Of a stretch of 33,845 nt of DNA, positions 1 through 8,399 are shown piece by piece; position 1 is the first letter of the stretch; the number at the start of each line of letters is the position of its first letter. The stretch comes from Shewanella benthica. Lineage in GTDB: Bacteria; Pseudomonadota; Gammaproteobacteria; Enterobacterales; Shewanellaceae. The notes beneath the pieces were generated by a model. It was not told the origin of the DNA. It did no database searches and saw nothing but the letters and a program-made list of their open reading frames with translations. Both the position numbers and the translations under genes were made by a program. The stretch is taken from the NCBI GenBank assembly GCA_023284085.1, contig JAKVHY010000050.1:1-33845 (forward strand), written 5' to 3'.

Positions 1-162
1 TGAAACCCAAGTATAAAGTCATTAAGTTTGTAGACTCTGTACGTCCGGTATTTGTGAAACCCAAGTATAAAGTCATTAAGTTTGTAGACTCTGTACGTCC
101 GGTATTTGTGAGACTCAAGTATAGAGTTGTTACTTCTTTCTACTCAGTACGTCCGGTATTAG
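1..162. repeat. 54-bp tandem repeat, three copies
   Basis: Units lie at 1-54, 55-108 and 109-162. The first two are identical as far as can be read; the third is diverged but keeps the 3' segment GTACGTCCGGTATT. The array probably continues to the left of the window. The unit is 18 codons long, and one frame (codons starting at position 3) is open across all three units to a TGA at 210-212. No transposase, CRISPR-like spacer structure or known repeat family is recognised. Confidence 0.95.
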
Positions 163-212
163 TCCTGTTATCTGTTGCCCTGCCGGAAACAATGTGCCGT
201 CATAATTACTGA
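3..212 (+). CDS. Possible 3' end of an ORF made of 18-residue repeats (doubtful)
   Basis: An open frame enters from the left edge and ends at TGA 210-212. It reads the 54-bp repeat as a basic 18-residue unit (VKPKYKVIKFVDSVRPVF, twice), then a diverged unit, then a short non-repeated tail. Because the repeat length is a multiple of three, one open frame in a unit stays open through the array, so openness is weak evidence for coding. No start, ribosome binding site or known domain is visible. It may simply be intergenic repeat DNA. Confidence 0.2.
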   Translation, partial: KPKYKVIKFVDSVRPVFVKPKYKVIKFVDSVRPVFVRLKYRVVTSFYSVRPVLVLLSVALPETMCRHNY

Positions 213-275
213 AAGCTCAGCTAGCTATGATATTATGAGGCGTTTTGTAGCTGTTTTAATTTTTGGAGCAACAGA

Positions 276-983
276 TTGAATAAGAGTGTGATCACAAATC
301 TAATCGCGGCCCTCTTGCTGGCATTAGGTTATTATTTTTCATCGGCTATCGTCTTGAGCATAGGATTATTTGCGCTGTCCGGCGCACTGACAAACTGGCT
401 AGCCATTCATATGCTATTTGAAAAAGTCCCAGGCTTGTATGGCTCTGGCGTCATTCCGTCTCGTTTCGAAGAGTTCAAAGCCGGCATTTCCCATCTGATG
501 ATGAAGCAGTTTTTCACCGATGAAAATATCGATCGCTTCTTGTCGGATCAAGGTGGCAGCGAATCTCCTATTAATTTGCAACCGGTTATCGAGAAGGTCG
601 ATATGACACCGGCATTTGATGCCCTAGTGACCACAGTTGAGCAGTCATCTTTTGGTGGTATGTTGACCATGTTTGGTGGTACAGACGCCATTGCTCCGTT
701 AAAAGAGCCATTTATCGAGAAGATGAAGTCCTCCTTAGTCGAGATCACTCAGAGTGAAGAGTTTTATACCTTGCTTAAGAATGAACTCGAGCAGCCCGAT
801 GTGTTGGCCGACATGAAGACCAAAATCAATGAGATCGTCAGTCAGAGATTAAACGAGTTGACCCCTGAGTTGGTGAAGGACATCATTCAAGAGATGATCA
901 GAGAACACTTAGGTTGGCTGGTGGTGTGGGGCGGCGTTTTTGGTGGTGTTATCGGCTTGATTGCCGCTCTTGTGCAAGCGTAA
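276..983 (+). CDS. DUF445 family inner-membrane protein
   Basis: A 235-residue protein of the DUF445 (YheB/YjiN-like) family, of unknown biochemical role. An N-terminal hydrophobic pair (about residues 5-45) contains the family-typical segment ALTNWLAIHMLFEK and is followed by PGLYGSGVIPSR. A long, mainly helical charged middle follows, and a C-terminal hydrophobic helix (about 212-233) closes the protein, so both ends are membrane anchored. The start is TTG at 276 because GGAG at 265-268 lies 7 nt upstream and the family N-terminus aligns there. It stands alone, with a hairpin terminator 27 bp after the stop. Confidence 0.85.
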   Translation: MNKSVITNLIAALLLALGYYFSSAIVLSIGLFALSGALTNWLAIHMLFEKVPGLYGSGVIPSRFEEFKAGISHLMMKQFFTDENIDRFLSDQGGSESPINLQPVIEKVDMTPAFDALVTTVEQSSFGGMLTMFGGTDAIAPLKEPFIEKMKSSLVEITQSEEFYTLLKNELEQPDVLADMKTKINEIVSQRLNELTPELVKDIIQEMIREHLGWLVVWGGVFGGVIGLIAALVQA

Positions 984-1009
984 TTCTCAACATTTAATTT
1001 TAGGTAGAG

Positions 1010-1035
1010 GGGAGCTAATAGGCTCCCTTTATTTT
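1010..1035 (+). terminator. Rho-independent terminator after the DUF445 gene
   Basis: Stem GGGAGC (1010-1015) pairs with GCTCCC (1022-1027) around a 6-nt loop and is followed by a T-rich run (1028-1035). It closes the DUF445 transcript before the VOC gene. Confidence 0.8.
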
Positions 1036-1102
1036 GCCTGTAGACAAGCGTTAAGGGAATTTGCTAAGTTGGAAATTTCTGCACTCAGATCAGGATATCA
1101 CC

Positions 1103-1453
1103 ATGAATACCCATAATGCGATTAACTATTTAGAGATGCCCGTGGCTGATATCTTTGCCACTAAACAGTTTTTTGGTCAGGTATTTGGCTGGGAGTTTGT
1201 CGATTATGGTCCTGAATATACCTGTTTCACTAATGCCGGCATCGCCGGTGGTTTCTTCTTGTCTGAGCAGGTTTTCGACCTGGCTAAGGGAACGCCATTA
1301 GTGGTGTTGTACTCTTCTCAGCTTGAGGCTTCAATGGCAAGAGTGGAAGGTGCTGGTGGAGAGGTGTCTAAAGCCATATTTTCATTCCCCGGCGGAAGAC
1401 GTTTTCATTTTAAAGATCCAAGTGGCAATGAATTTGCCGTCTGGTCCGAATAA
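1103..1453 (+). CDS. VOC/glyoxalase superfamily protein
   Basis: A single-domain vicinal-oxygen-chelate fold protein of 116 residues. It opens with NYLEMPVADIFATKQFFGQVFGW, the usual first beta-alpha unit (shown here in part: NYLEMPV, then FFGQVFGW), and ends with the typical FKDPSGNEFAVW strand. Such proteins are metal-dependent lyases, isomerases or dioxygenases, or metal-free binding proteins; the substrate cannot be told here. The reading frame is open from a TTG at 1061, but ATG 1103 is preferred: AGGA at 1092-1095 is 7 nt upstream and the fold starts immediately after it. The isomerase-like gene follows 44 bp downstream in the same direction, so the two may be co-transcribed. Confidence 0.82.
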   Translation: MNTHNAINYLEMPVADIFATKQFFGQVFGWEFVDYGPEYTCFTNAGIAGGFFLSEQVFDLAKGTPLVVLYSSQLEASMARVEGAGGEVSKAIFSFPGGRRFHFKDPSGNEFAVWSE

Positions 1454-1497
1454 CCTATATTTGTCCCTTGTTATCTTATAAATAGAGGTTTCCTTGT

Positions 1498-1842
1498 ATG
1501 CCCCACTGCATCATAGAATATGCTTCCCCCCTTGCCGAGTTGATTGATATTTCCGAGCTGGTTAAGGCTACGCATAAAGGCGCGATAGCTTCCGGCTTAT
1601 TTGAATCAAAGGCGATTAAAACTCGAGCTCATAGCTGTGATCATTTTTTCGTTGGAGAAGATATCTCCAATCTGTTTGTACACATCACCATTTCGATAAT
1701 GCCGGGACGAAGCGACCAGCAGAAAAGTGGTTTACTGACCTGTGTTGCAGAACATTTAGCGCCATTGACGACAAAAGTACCAAGCCTGACGATTGAGTTG
1801 AGGGATATTAATCAACAGCACTATTTTAAGAAGCTCGTTTAA
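1498..1842 (+). CDS. 5-carboxymethyl-2-hydroxymuconate delta-isomerase family protein (CHMI)
   Basis: A 114-residue tautomerase-superfamily protein resembling HpaF/CHMI, which isomerises 5-carboxymethyl-2-hydroxymuconate in homoprotocatechuate breakdown. It begins MPHCIIEYAS: proline at position 2 becomes the N-terminal catalytic base once Met is removed, and PHCIIEYS is the family signature. The length is close to the usual ~125 residues. AGAGG at 1484-1488 is 9 nt upstream of ATG 1498. No other hpa gene is in the window, so the native substrate may differ; many marine genomes carry such a stand-alone gene. A terminator shared with asnB lies downstream. Confidence 0.85.
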   Translation: MPHCIIEYASPLAELIDISELVKATHKGAIASGLFESKAIKTRAHSCDHFFVGEDISNLFVHITISIMPGRSDQQKSGLLTCVAEHLAPLTTKVPSLTIELRDINQQHYFKKLV

Positions 1843-1876
1843 GCAATTACTCGAAAGCTAAGCGATATTAGCACAA

Positions 1877-1906
1877 TAAAAAAGCAGCTCTCGGGCTGCT
1901 TTTTTT
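1877..1906. terminator. Bidirectional terminator between the CHMI gene and asnB
   Basis: AAAGCAGC (1881-1888) pairs with GCTGCTTT (1895-1902) around loop TCTCGG. An A-run lies to the left and a T-run to the right, so it can act for the plus-strand CHMI gene and for the converging minus-strand asnB. Confidence 0.88.
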
Positions 1907-1923
1907 CCTTCTACTCATTGGTA

Positions 1924-3600
1924 TTAATAGGCGCTGGCGTGAACCGATTGTACTGCTCGGCCCGATGGGTCAATGACATCCCGAAGACTCTTATCCCAAG
2001 CAAGCGCTTCCGGAGTAGAGCAAGCCACCGACTTACCGCCTGGAACGGTTTTCGCGGCACTATCGAGAGGAAATAGCTCTTCAAAGAAACAGCGGTAGTA
2101 GTAACCTTCTTTGGTGTCTGGTGTGTTATAGGGGAATCTAAACTTGGCATTAGCCAGTTGAAGATCATCCACTTTCTCGGCTGTCAGCTCCTTTAGACCA
2201 TCGATCCATGAGTAGCCTACGCCATCACTGAACTGTTCCTTCTGACGCCATGTCACTTCTTTGGGTAATTTGTGCTCGAAAGCCTGACGCAGAATATGCT
2301 TCTCGATACGACCATCTTTAGACATCTTGGCTTCCGGATTGATGCGCATCGCCACATCCATAAATTCTTTATCCAGGAAGGGCACGCGTGCCTCGAGTCC
2401 CCATGCTGCCATCGACTTGTTGGCACGAAGACAATCGAACATGAACAGCTTGTCCAGTTTACGCACTAACTCTTCATGGAAGGCCTGTGCATTAGGGGCC
2501 TTATGGAAGTATAAGTAGCCACCGAATAGTTCATCTGCACCTTCGCCCGATAGCACCATCTTAATGCCCATGGCTTTAATTTTTCTTGCCATAAGGTACA
2601 TAGGCGTAGCGGCACGAATGGTGGTGACATCATAGGTTTCCAGATGATAAATCACATCTTTAATTGCATCGATACCATCCTGGAAGGTAAAGATGATCTC
2701 ATGGTGGATTGTGCCTATGGCATCGGCGACTTTTTTTGCCGCAATCAAATCAGGGGCACCTTCAAGACCAACGGCAAAAGAGTGAAGCTGTGGCCACCAT
2801 GCATCGCTCTCGCCATCATCTTCGATACGGCGTTTAGCAAAAGTTTGCGTGATAGCCGAGATAACCGATGAATCGAGTCCGCCCGATAGCAGTACACCAT
2901 AAGGTACATCAGACATAAGCTGACGTTTAACCGCGGCTTCGAGTGCTTCTCTTATTTCATCGATACTGGCTGGGTTATCTTTCACGGCCGCAAAATCACG
3001 CCATTCACGTTGATAATATTGCACATAACCGTCGTCAGTGGCGCTCGTCTGGTTACACAAATAGTGACCCGGCTTAAATACATCGACGGTCTTACACACA
3101 GGCATCAAGGCTTTCATTTCTGAGGCGATGTAGAAGTTACCTTCAGCGTCTAGGCCTGTGTATAGAGGAATGATACCCATGTGATCTCGGCCAATCAGAT
3201 ACAGGTCTTTAGTCTTATCGTAGAGCACGAAGGCAAATATGCCGTTCAGCTTATCGAGGAAGTCGACACCATACTCTTGATAGAGGGATAGGATCACTTC
3301 ACAGTCTGAGTTAGTCTGATAAGCGTATTTATCGCCGAGCTCGGCCTTGAGCTCTTTGTGGTTATAGATCTCACCGTTGACCGCAAGAATAATGTTGCCA
3401 TCGCTACTAAGCAGAGGCTGGGCACCGTTATCGATATCGACGATGGCAAGACGTTCATGAGCGAGTACGGCTTTGTCGCAGCTGTAGATCCCTGACCAAT
3501 CCGGTCCACGGTGACGCATCAACTTCGACATTTCTAGCGCGACCTGTCGCAGCTGTGTTGCGTCTGACTTAATATCTAAAATGGCAAAAATTGAACACAT
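1924..3600 (-). CDS. asnB: Asparagine synthase B, glutamine-hydrolysing
   Basis: Converts aspartate, glutamine and ATP to asparagine, glutamate, AMP and PPi in the cytoplasm. The protein has 558 residues (E. coli AsnB is 554). The N-terminal class II glutaminase domain (about 2-200) has the nucleophile Cys2 (MCSIFAI), RHRGPD, RLAIVD and NGEIYNH (75-81). The synthetase domain has the ATP pyrophosphatase loop SGGLDSS (239-245) and SGEGADELFGGY. AGGAG (complement of 3608-3612) sits about 8 nt before the ATG. It is a single-gene unit. The downstream peptidase gene on the same strand has its own terminator in between, so asnB is probably transcribed from the 3601-3900 region. Confidence 0.97.
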   Translation of the reverse strand: MCSIFAILDIKSDATQLRQVALEMSKLMRHRGPDWSGIYSCDKAVLAHERLAIVDIDNGAQPLLSSDGNIILAVNGEIYNHKELKAELGDKYAYQTNSDCEVILSLYQEYGVDFLDKLNGIFAFVLYDKTKDLYLIGRDHMGIIPLYTGLDAEGNFYIASEMKALMPVCKTVDVFKPGHYLCNQTSATDDGYVQYYQREWRDFAAVKDNPASIDEIREALEAAVKRQLMSDVPYGVLLSGGLDSSVISAITQTFAKRRIEDDGESDAWWPQLHSFAVGLEGAPDLIAAKKVADAIGTIHHEIIFTFQDGIDAIKDVIYHLETYDVTTIRAATPMYLMARKIKAMGIKMVLSGEGADELFGGYLYFHKAPNAQAFHEELVRKLDKLFMFDCLRANKSMAAWGLEARVPFLDKEFMDVAMRINPEAKMSKDGRIEKHILRQAFEHKLPKEVTWRQKEQFSDGVGYSWIDGLKELTAEKVDDLQLANAKFRFPYNTPDTKEGYYYRCFFEELFPLDSAAKTVPGGKSVACSTPEALAWDKSLRDVIDPSGRAVQSVHASAY

Positions 3601-4010
3601 ATTCTAGCTCCTACAAATCGCTTTAACTCTCAATGGGTATTACTGTGCCAGTAATTAACGCTTTTGCCAAATTCAAAATTGATTAAACGTCAGGTAAATC
3701 GCGGTTATCTGGCTTGTTAACTCATATATTTTGCCAATAAAATGAGATTCATTTAATAAATATCGATTTTCATTGAGGATAGTTGATTTTTACTGTGTGC
3801 TGGGTGGCTGAAATTGATTTTTTATCAGTGGAAATTGCTTAATGTCATTTTACTCTGTATCTGAGTTAACTGTTGTTTTTTTCCTCGTTAAAACAGGCAT
3901 AGAGACACGTAATAAAATGGCCCCCTGAAAGCGGGAGCCATTCTTAAAGCATCATGAATAAAAAAATCATGAAATAGAGAGACTAAGTGAAGTATTAACT
4001 TGGCGGCTAA
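3601..4010. other. Intergenic region upstream of asnB
   Basis: No gene seen. It holds the asnB promoter region (minus strand) and the terminator of the peptidase gene (3911-3942). The middle is very A+T rich. AATGAGATTCATT at 3741-3753 is an imperfect inverted repeat differing at two of 13 positions from a Fur-box core, but asnB is not a usual Fur target, so this may be chance. No convincing -35/-10 pair for asnB was found. Confidence 0.5.
3911..3942 (-). terminator. Terminator of the M28 peptidase gene
   Basis: AATGGC (3916-3921) plus CCC (3923-3925) pair with GGG (3933-3935) plus GCCATT (3937-3942), with one C-A mismatch and a 7-nt loop. Read on the minus strand the stem is followed by TTTTATT. 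It lies about 70 bp after the peptidase stop. Confidence 0.75.
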
Positions 4011-5705
4011 TTACTGTTGCAAGGCCTTAGTGCTTGCTCCTCGAAGAGAGTGAAACTCAGTTCCGACAAAGTATCCAGGCCAATCTTGGCTGTTGGCCAA
4101 GGTTTCTGCTGCACTGTAATAGATGGCCAGATCTTGTAAGGCACCGCTAAGATCCCAATCTTCCCGGTATTCATCACAGGTGTTGTGGTAACAGCCCTTC
4201 ATTTTTTCCTTCATCATTACCTTGTACTGGGCCGTGGCCTCATCGATGGGCTCATTGCCACCGCCAGCGAATACCGCCGGAATGCCGAGCTTAGCGAAAC
4301 TGAAATGGTCTGAGCGGAAGAAACCGCCAGATTCTGGTCGACTCTCGCCTTTAGCCACACGGTTTTGTGATTTCAATGCGTCTACAAGGTAATTTTCTAA
4401 TTCAGACTTTCCTTTGCCGACGATAGTGTAATCCGAGGTGCGTCCGTATATGTTGGTACTGTCTAAGTTGAATACGGCCACGGATTTATCGATGGGGTAA
4501 ATTGGATTGGCTGCATAGAAACGTGATCCCAGCAGACCTTGCTCCTCGCCTGTGGTGGCGATGAAGGTAACGGAGCGAGAAAGTGACTGACCCAAGTTGG
4601 CTTGATTGGCAAACTGGCGCGCTATTTCGAGTATACCCGCGGTGCCCGAGGCGTTATCGAGGGCACCGTTGTAAATTTGATCGCCATCTTTACTCTCATC
4701 TTTGCCAATATGATCCCAATGTGCGGTAAATAATACCTGCTCATCTGGTCGATCTTTTCCCACAAGGGTGGCGACTACATTATAACTGTTGGCATAGCTG
4801 GCAGTGTTGGCAAATTGAATCTTAGCCGTTTGTTTCAGAGGGAGGTTCATTGGGCCGCTGGCCGCCCTTTGCATAAGATCTGCTAAGCTCAAGCCTGATT
4901 TCTCAAAGACCTTGGTTGCCACATCTAGGGTGATCCAGCCTTCAACTTCTACATGCTTATCTTGCTCAGCTTTGTCGACCACCAGATCTTGCTGAGGACC
5001 TGTCCAGCTGTTCTCTACCACGGACCAGGGGTAAGATGCCGGGGCGGTATCGTGAATAATGATGGCAGCTAAAGCCCCCTGCTTACTTGCCTCACTGAAC
5101 TTATAGTCCCAGCGGCCATAGTAGGTCATCGCCTTACCGTTAAACTTACCTGAGTCGGGTAAAGCAAATCCGGGATCATTGACTAAAATAACCGCAACCT
5201 TGCCATGCATATCTATGTTTTGGTAGTCATTCCAGTCGTATTCAGGCGCATTGATGCCATAGCCGACGAAGACCAGAGGCGCGTTAGCAATATCGACGCC
5301 GCCATTGTCATGACGGCTACCCAGGACGATATCTTTTCTGTGTTCCAGTGCCAAAGCACCAAAGCTGATAGTTTGTTGCTCTGAGGCCGTATAGGTCACC
5401 ATCGGCACGGCTTGCAGGTAATCGCCATGATTAGCACCAACCAGTCCCATCTCCTTAAAGGCTTGAGTCAGGAAGTTTAAGGTGAGTGTTTCACCTTTGG
5501 TGGTAGGGGCCCGGCCTTCAAACTCATCGGAAGAAAGAGTTTTGATATCTTGTCTGAATCTAGCTTCATCGAACTTAACAGGGGTATTGATTAAGCCACT
5601 AGCGGCAGTTTTAACTTCAGCTGCTACAGTGGTTTGAGTAGCTGTTGGCTGTTGGCTACAAGCGCTAAGCAGCGCAAGGGCACATACCGGAGGCAGTAAT
5701 CGCAT
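4011..5705 (-). CDS. M28 family zinc metallopeptidase, secreted lipoprotein
   Basis: Probable aminopeptidase/carboxypeptidase anchored in the envelope. The signal sequence ends in lipobox LLSAC with Cys16. A PA-type insert spans about 140-260 (VFVGYGI, GKVAVILVNDP). The M28 catalytic core follows: HWDH (His329, Asp331), LDNASGTAGI (Asp350), GEEQGLLGS (Glu387/Glu388), Asp415 in LDSTN, and SDHFSF (His467). These match the two-zinc ligand set and general-base glutamate of the family. Length is 564 residues. AGGACA lies shortly before the ATG. Single gene with its own terminator; the exact peptide substrate is unknown. Confidence 0.92.
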   Translation of the reverse strand: MRLLPPVCALALLSACSQQPTATQTTVAAEVKTAASGLINTPVKFDEARFRQDIKTLSSDEFEGRAPTTKGETLTLNFLTQAFKEMGLVGANHGDYLQAVPMVTYTASEQQTISFGALALEHRKDIVLGSRHDNGGVDIANAPLVFVGYGINAPEYDWNDYQNIDMHGKVAVILVNDPGFALPDSGKFNGKAMTYYGRWDYKFSEASKQGALAAIIIHDTAPASYPWSVVENSWTGPQQDLVVDKAEQDKHVEVEGWITLDVATKVFEKSGLSLADLMQRAASGPMNLPLKQTAKIQFANTASYANSYNVVATLVGKDRPDEQVLFTAHWDHIGKDESKDGDQIYNGALDNASGTAGILEIARQFANQANLGQSLSRSVTFIATTGEEQGLLGSRFYAANPIYPIDKSVAVFNLDSTNIYGRTSDYTIVGKGKSELENYLVDALKSQNRVAKGESRPESGGFFRSDHFSFAKLGIPAVFAGGGNEPIDEATAQYKVMMKEKMKGCYHNTCDEYREDWDLSGALQDLAIYYSAAETLANSQDWPGYFVGTEFHSLRGASTKALQQ

Positions 5706-5763
5706 AGATTGTCCTATTTATAGTTATTGTTATAGACGAATTTTGTGTGACACATCATGAATG

Positions 5764-5797
5764 AAAAAAGCCCACTTTGACAAGTGGGCTTTTGTTT
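5764..5797. terminator. Terminator after nagD (bidirectional shape)
   Basis: GCCCACTT (5770-5777) pairs with AAGTGGGC (5782-5789) around TGAC. The stem is flanked by A-run and T-run so it works in either direction. It most likely serves nagD on the minus strand. Confidence 0.88.
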
Positions 5798-5919
5798 TAA
5801 TTCTGAGAAAGTTGTTTCTTAATATTTATCATAATATTAAGAACACCAGCTCGAGCCTAACTGATGTCTTGAAGGCAATATACTAAAGGCACTCAATCAC
5901 AAGCCTTAAACTATCGGCT

Positions 5920-6666
5920 TCAGACGATATCGATATCACCTGCACAGGCGAAGACGTGATTAGGACGGAAGGGCTCCCTCTCCACATCGCTGAGCTTACT
6001 CACACCACTGGTGACCAGAATGGTTTCCAGTCCTGCCTGAAAACCTGCCAGGATATCGGTTTTCATGTTATCGCCGATAATGACGGTGTTATCCGAGTGG
6101 CCATCAATATGGTTAAGTGCCGAGCGTATGATCCATGAACTAGGTTTGCCGACATAGAAAGGCATACGGCCACTGATCCGCTCTATTGGGGCACATAAGG
6201 CACCACAAGCCGGACTATAAGCTGGGCCATGGGTATCAGGATTGGTGGCGATAAAGCGGGCGCCTTCGACGACGAAACGGGCCGCTTTATGGATCATCTC
6301 CCAGTTATAAGCACGGGTCTCACCGACAATAACAAAATCCGGGTTGATATCTGTGATGGTAAAACCCGCTTTGTAGAGCTCGTGGGTGAGGGCGCCTTCG
6401 CCTATCACATAGGCCTTGTTGCCTTTTTGATGCTTGAGGAAATCAGCTGTCGCCATGGCTGATGTATAAAAGCACTCTTCAGGGACATTTATCCCCGCCG
6501 CGCCGAGTCTGTTTTGCAAATCTTTGCCGGTTTGAACCGGATAGTTGGTTAGGATAACCAAGGGGTTACCTTGTTCCAACACCCGATGAATAAAGGTATC
6601 GCTGCCGGGGATCAGCTCATTGTTGTGCAGTAGAACACCGTCGATGTCGCAAATAATATTTTTCAT
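5920..6666 (-). CDS. nagD: NagD ribonucleotide (UMP/GMP) monophosphatase, HAD-IIA
   Basis: Dephosphorylates nucleoside monophosphates, preferentially UMP in E. coli. The 248-residue protein tracks E. coli NagD almost from end to end. HAD motif I is DIDG with nucleophile Asp7 and acid/base Asp9; motif II Thr lies in LTNYP (39-43); the type IIA cap lies between motifs II and III with TSAMATADFL and GETRAYNW; Lys174 is in VGKPS; motif IV is GDNMKTD (Asp199, Asp204). Despite the name, no nag (N-acetylglucosamine) genes are nearby, so it is a solitary housekeeping nucleotide phosphatase here. The ribosome binding site is weak (GAG about 9 nt upstream of the ATG). Confidence 0.95.
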   Translation of the reverse strand: MKNIICDIDGVLLHNNELIPGSDTFIHRVLEQGNPLVILTNYPVQTGKDLQNRLGAAGINVPEECFYTSAMATADFLKHQKGNKAYVIGEGALTHELYKAGFTITDINPDFVIVGETRAYNWEMIHKAARFVVEGARFIATNPDTHGPAYSPACGALCAPIERISGRMPFYVGKPSSWIIRSALNHIDGHSDNTVIIGDNMKTDILAGFQAGLETILVTSGVSKLSDVEREPFRPNHVFACAGDIDIV

Positions 6667-6925
6667 TTATCAATCTCGGTATACAAAGGAATTTTAGCTA
6701 ACGTCATACAAACCATATAAAGCCAAATTCACTGTGATTACAATGATTTTTACTCAATGTGGTTAGGAGCGTCGCCTTGGCTAGTGGATTAACGTTGAAG
6801 ACAGCATAGTGTGGTTGAGAGGAGGCATACTGGTGGTTTTTTAGATTCAACATATTATGGATCCCTGTTTAAATCTAATGATCACGCGAGAGCTCAAGAG
6901 TGCAAATAGGACATGGACAGGTCGC

Positions 6926-7309
6926 TTAAATGATCATACTCAGCACGGTGACTATGATAAAGGTAATCGTGCCCAAGAATGTTTCCATCACAGTCCAGGT
7001 TTTCAAGGTGGTTTTCTCATCCATCTCCAACAGCCTTAATACCAGCCAGAATCCAGAGTCATTGAAATGTGACAATACGGTCGCACCGCCTGCGATAGCG
7101 ATAACGATGAAACACAGATCCAGCTCAGACAGACCTAAGGTAGCCGCAACGACGGGGGCTATCAACGCCGCTGTTGTGGTCAGAGCTACCGTGGCAGAGC
7201 CTTGAGCGACACTAAGTAGAAATGTTGGCTCTGCAGTTTGAGCCATCAGGTTTATAATGATATCTATCCCATGTAGGGGGAAATTTTTTTGTGGTTGCGG
7301 GAAAAGCAC
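6926..7309 (-). pseudogene. C-terminal remnant of a GntP-family gluconate permease
   Basis: About 105 of the 127 codons match the end of gluconate:H+ symporters (GntT/GntP): VAQGSATVALTTTAALIAP, then LSHFNDSGFWLV and TTLKTWTVMETFLGT. Full family members are about 440 residues with some 12-14 membrane segments; only the last three or so remain. The first ~20 residues of the frame (LFPQPQKNFPLHG) are unlike a permease N-terminus, and no preceding permease sequence could be read on the minus strand upstream to 7544. The gene is therefore truncated at its 5' side. Together with the gluconate repressor at 16647-17654 it marks the edges of a disrupted gluconate locus. Confidence 0.82.
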
Positions 7310-7360
7310 AGTGTGAAGTCAACTTGCCCTGATGATAGGCGCAAAGTTTATCGATGGTGA

Positions 7361-7543
7361 CAATCTGCATCCCAAGGCAAATATCATCAAGATGGCAATC
7401 AAAATGTGTACTTTGTGCATTTATACGGTGAAATGGCGTTGATCTTAGATCGAATGCGTCAGCGAAAGGGGCATTTTATGAAAGAGAGCATGGTCATCAG
7501 TCGTGCTATGGCTGCATTACATACAAGGAGCCTATTACTTTAG
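7361..7543 (+). other. Short coding-like frame of unknown identity at the left junction
   Basis: A plus-strand frame is open from just after a TGA at 7358-7360 to TAG 7541-7543, with possible starts GTG 7415 and ATG 7433. It yields 42 residues from the GTG (VHLYGEMALILDRMRQRKGH...). There is no good ribosome binding site and I do not recognise the sequence. It lies between the permease fragment and usp, so it may be a scrap left by the rearrangement or a chance frame. Confidence 0.15.
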
Positions 7544-7544
7544 C

Positions 7545-8399
7545 TTAAGTGCTTACTTGAGGAGCTCCTATAATCAAACAATCGGTTCGTAAATTGTGCA
7601 TGACTTTTTCTGCAGTATTGCCCAATAAAAAACCGCTCACGCCTTCGCGGCCAACAGTCCCCATTACAACTAAATCAGAGTGTAGTTCATTCGCGAGATG
7701 TGGAATGGTTCTAACGGGGGGACCAGCTATAATATGACTAGTCACGGACTTCAGATTAAACTGATCTAATAAGCTGTTCATTTTTTGTTGAGCAGCACAA
7801 GCATCGTCTTGTTTGACAGTATACTTATCTACGATACCAAGCTCTAACAATGAGTTAGCAACAGGGATACTGTACATAACATGTAGCTCTGTATGGGTGA
7901 CTCGTGACCAAACTTTGCCCCAATTCAGTGTTAGGCTATTAAGTTCTTGGTGCATTATTTTGTTTTCAGACAAATCTACAGTTAGCAAGATGTTGGCTTT
8001 ACTTTTCCATTTCACATGAGAAGCAATGAGTATTGGGCAAGGTAGGTGTCGAATTAACTGCCAGTCACAAGGAGTATGAAACAATGACTCACTTCGGTGT
8101 CCTGTTTTGATCACAAGGTCGACAGCAGTCTGCTGACAACGAGTGACAACCCAGTCGGCAATGTTATCACTATAAATGACTTCGCTAGTGATTTCTGAAG
8201 TATCATCAAAAACCTTATTCACCGTAGCACTGAGTGAGTCTTTAAGCTGTTCTATAGAGGTATCTAATTGGTCTTTGCTGTGAAGAAACTTAATGACCTC
8301 CACCGAAGCATCAAAGGGGTGAATAATATCTCGAGCTTTCTCTAGGGGAAGTAAATCATCACTTTTGATATTTGTTATCACCAAAACGTGCTTTTTCAT
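7545..8399 (-). CDS. Tandem-domain universal stress protein (UspA superfamily)
   Basis: A 284-residue cytoplasmic protein with two Usp domains, similar in layout to UspE. Domain 1 (about 1-135) starts KKHVLVITNI and is diverged. Domain 2 (about 136-280) starts KANILLTVDLS and keeps the nucleotide-binding-like loop GTVGREGVSGFLLGNTAE. Usp proteins act in stress survival, sometimes binding ATP. AGAGGAG sits 7-8 nt before the ATG. It is divergent from the antiporter operon across a 336-bp shared region. Usp genes often accompany ion transporters, so a role in the same stress response is plausible but inferred. Confidence 0.9.
   Translation of the reverse strand: MKKHVLVITNIKSDDLLPLEKARDIIHPFDASVEVIKFLHSKDQLDTSIEQLKDSLSATVNKVFDDTSEITSEVIYSDNIADWVVTRCQQTAVDLVIKTGHRSESLFHTPCDWQLIRHLPCPILIASHVKWKSKANILLTVDLSENKIMHQELNSLTLNWGKVWSRVTHTELHVMYSIPVANSLLELGIVDKYTVKQDDACAAQQKMNSLLDQFNLKSVTSHIIAGPPVRTIPHLANELHSDLVVMGTVGREGVSGFLLGNTAEKVMHNLRTDCLIIGAPQVST

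Noticed and set aside
1..162. CRISPR array at the left edge
   Set aside because: The repeats are head-to-tail with no unique spacers between them, and no cas gene is present.
3741..3753. Fur-box-like AATGAGATTCATT upstream of asnB
   Set aside because: Short, A+T-rich and imperfect, next to a gene not known for iron control; kept only as a note in the intergenic entry.
6857..7205. Plus-strand frames overlapping the permease remnant
   Set aside because: They are antisense to the recognisable permease sequence and show no family motifs or ribosome binding sites.
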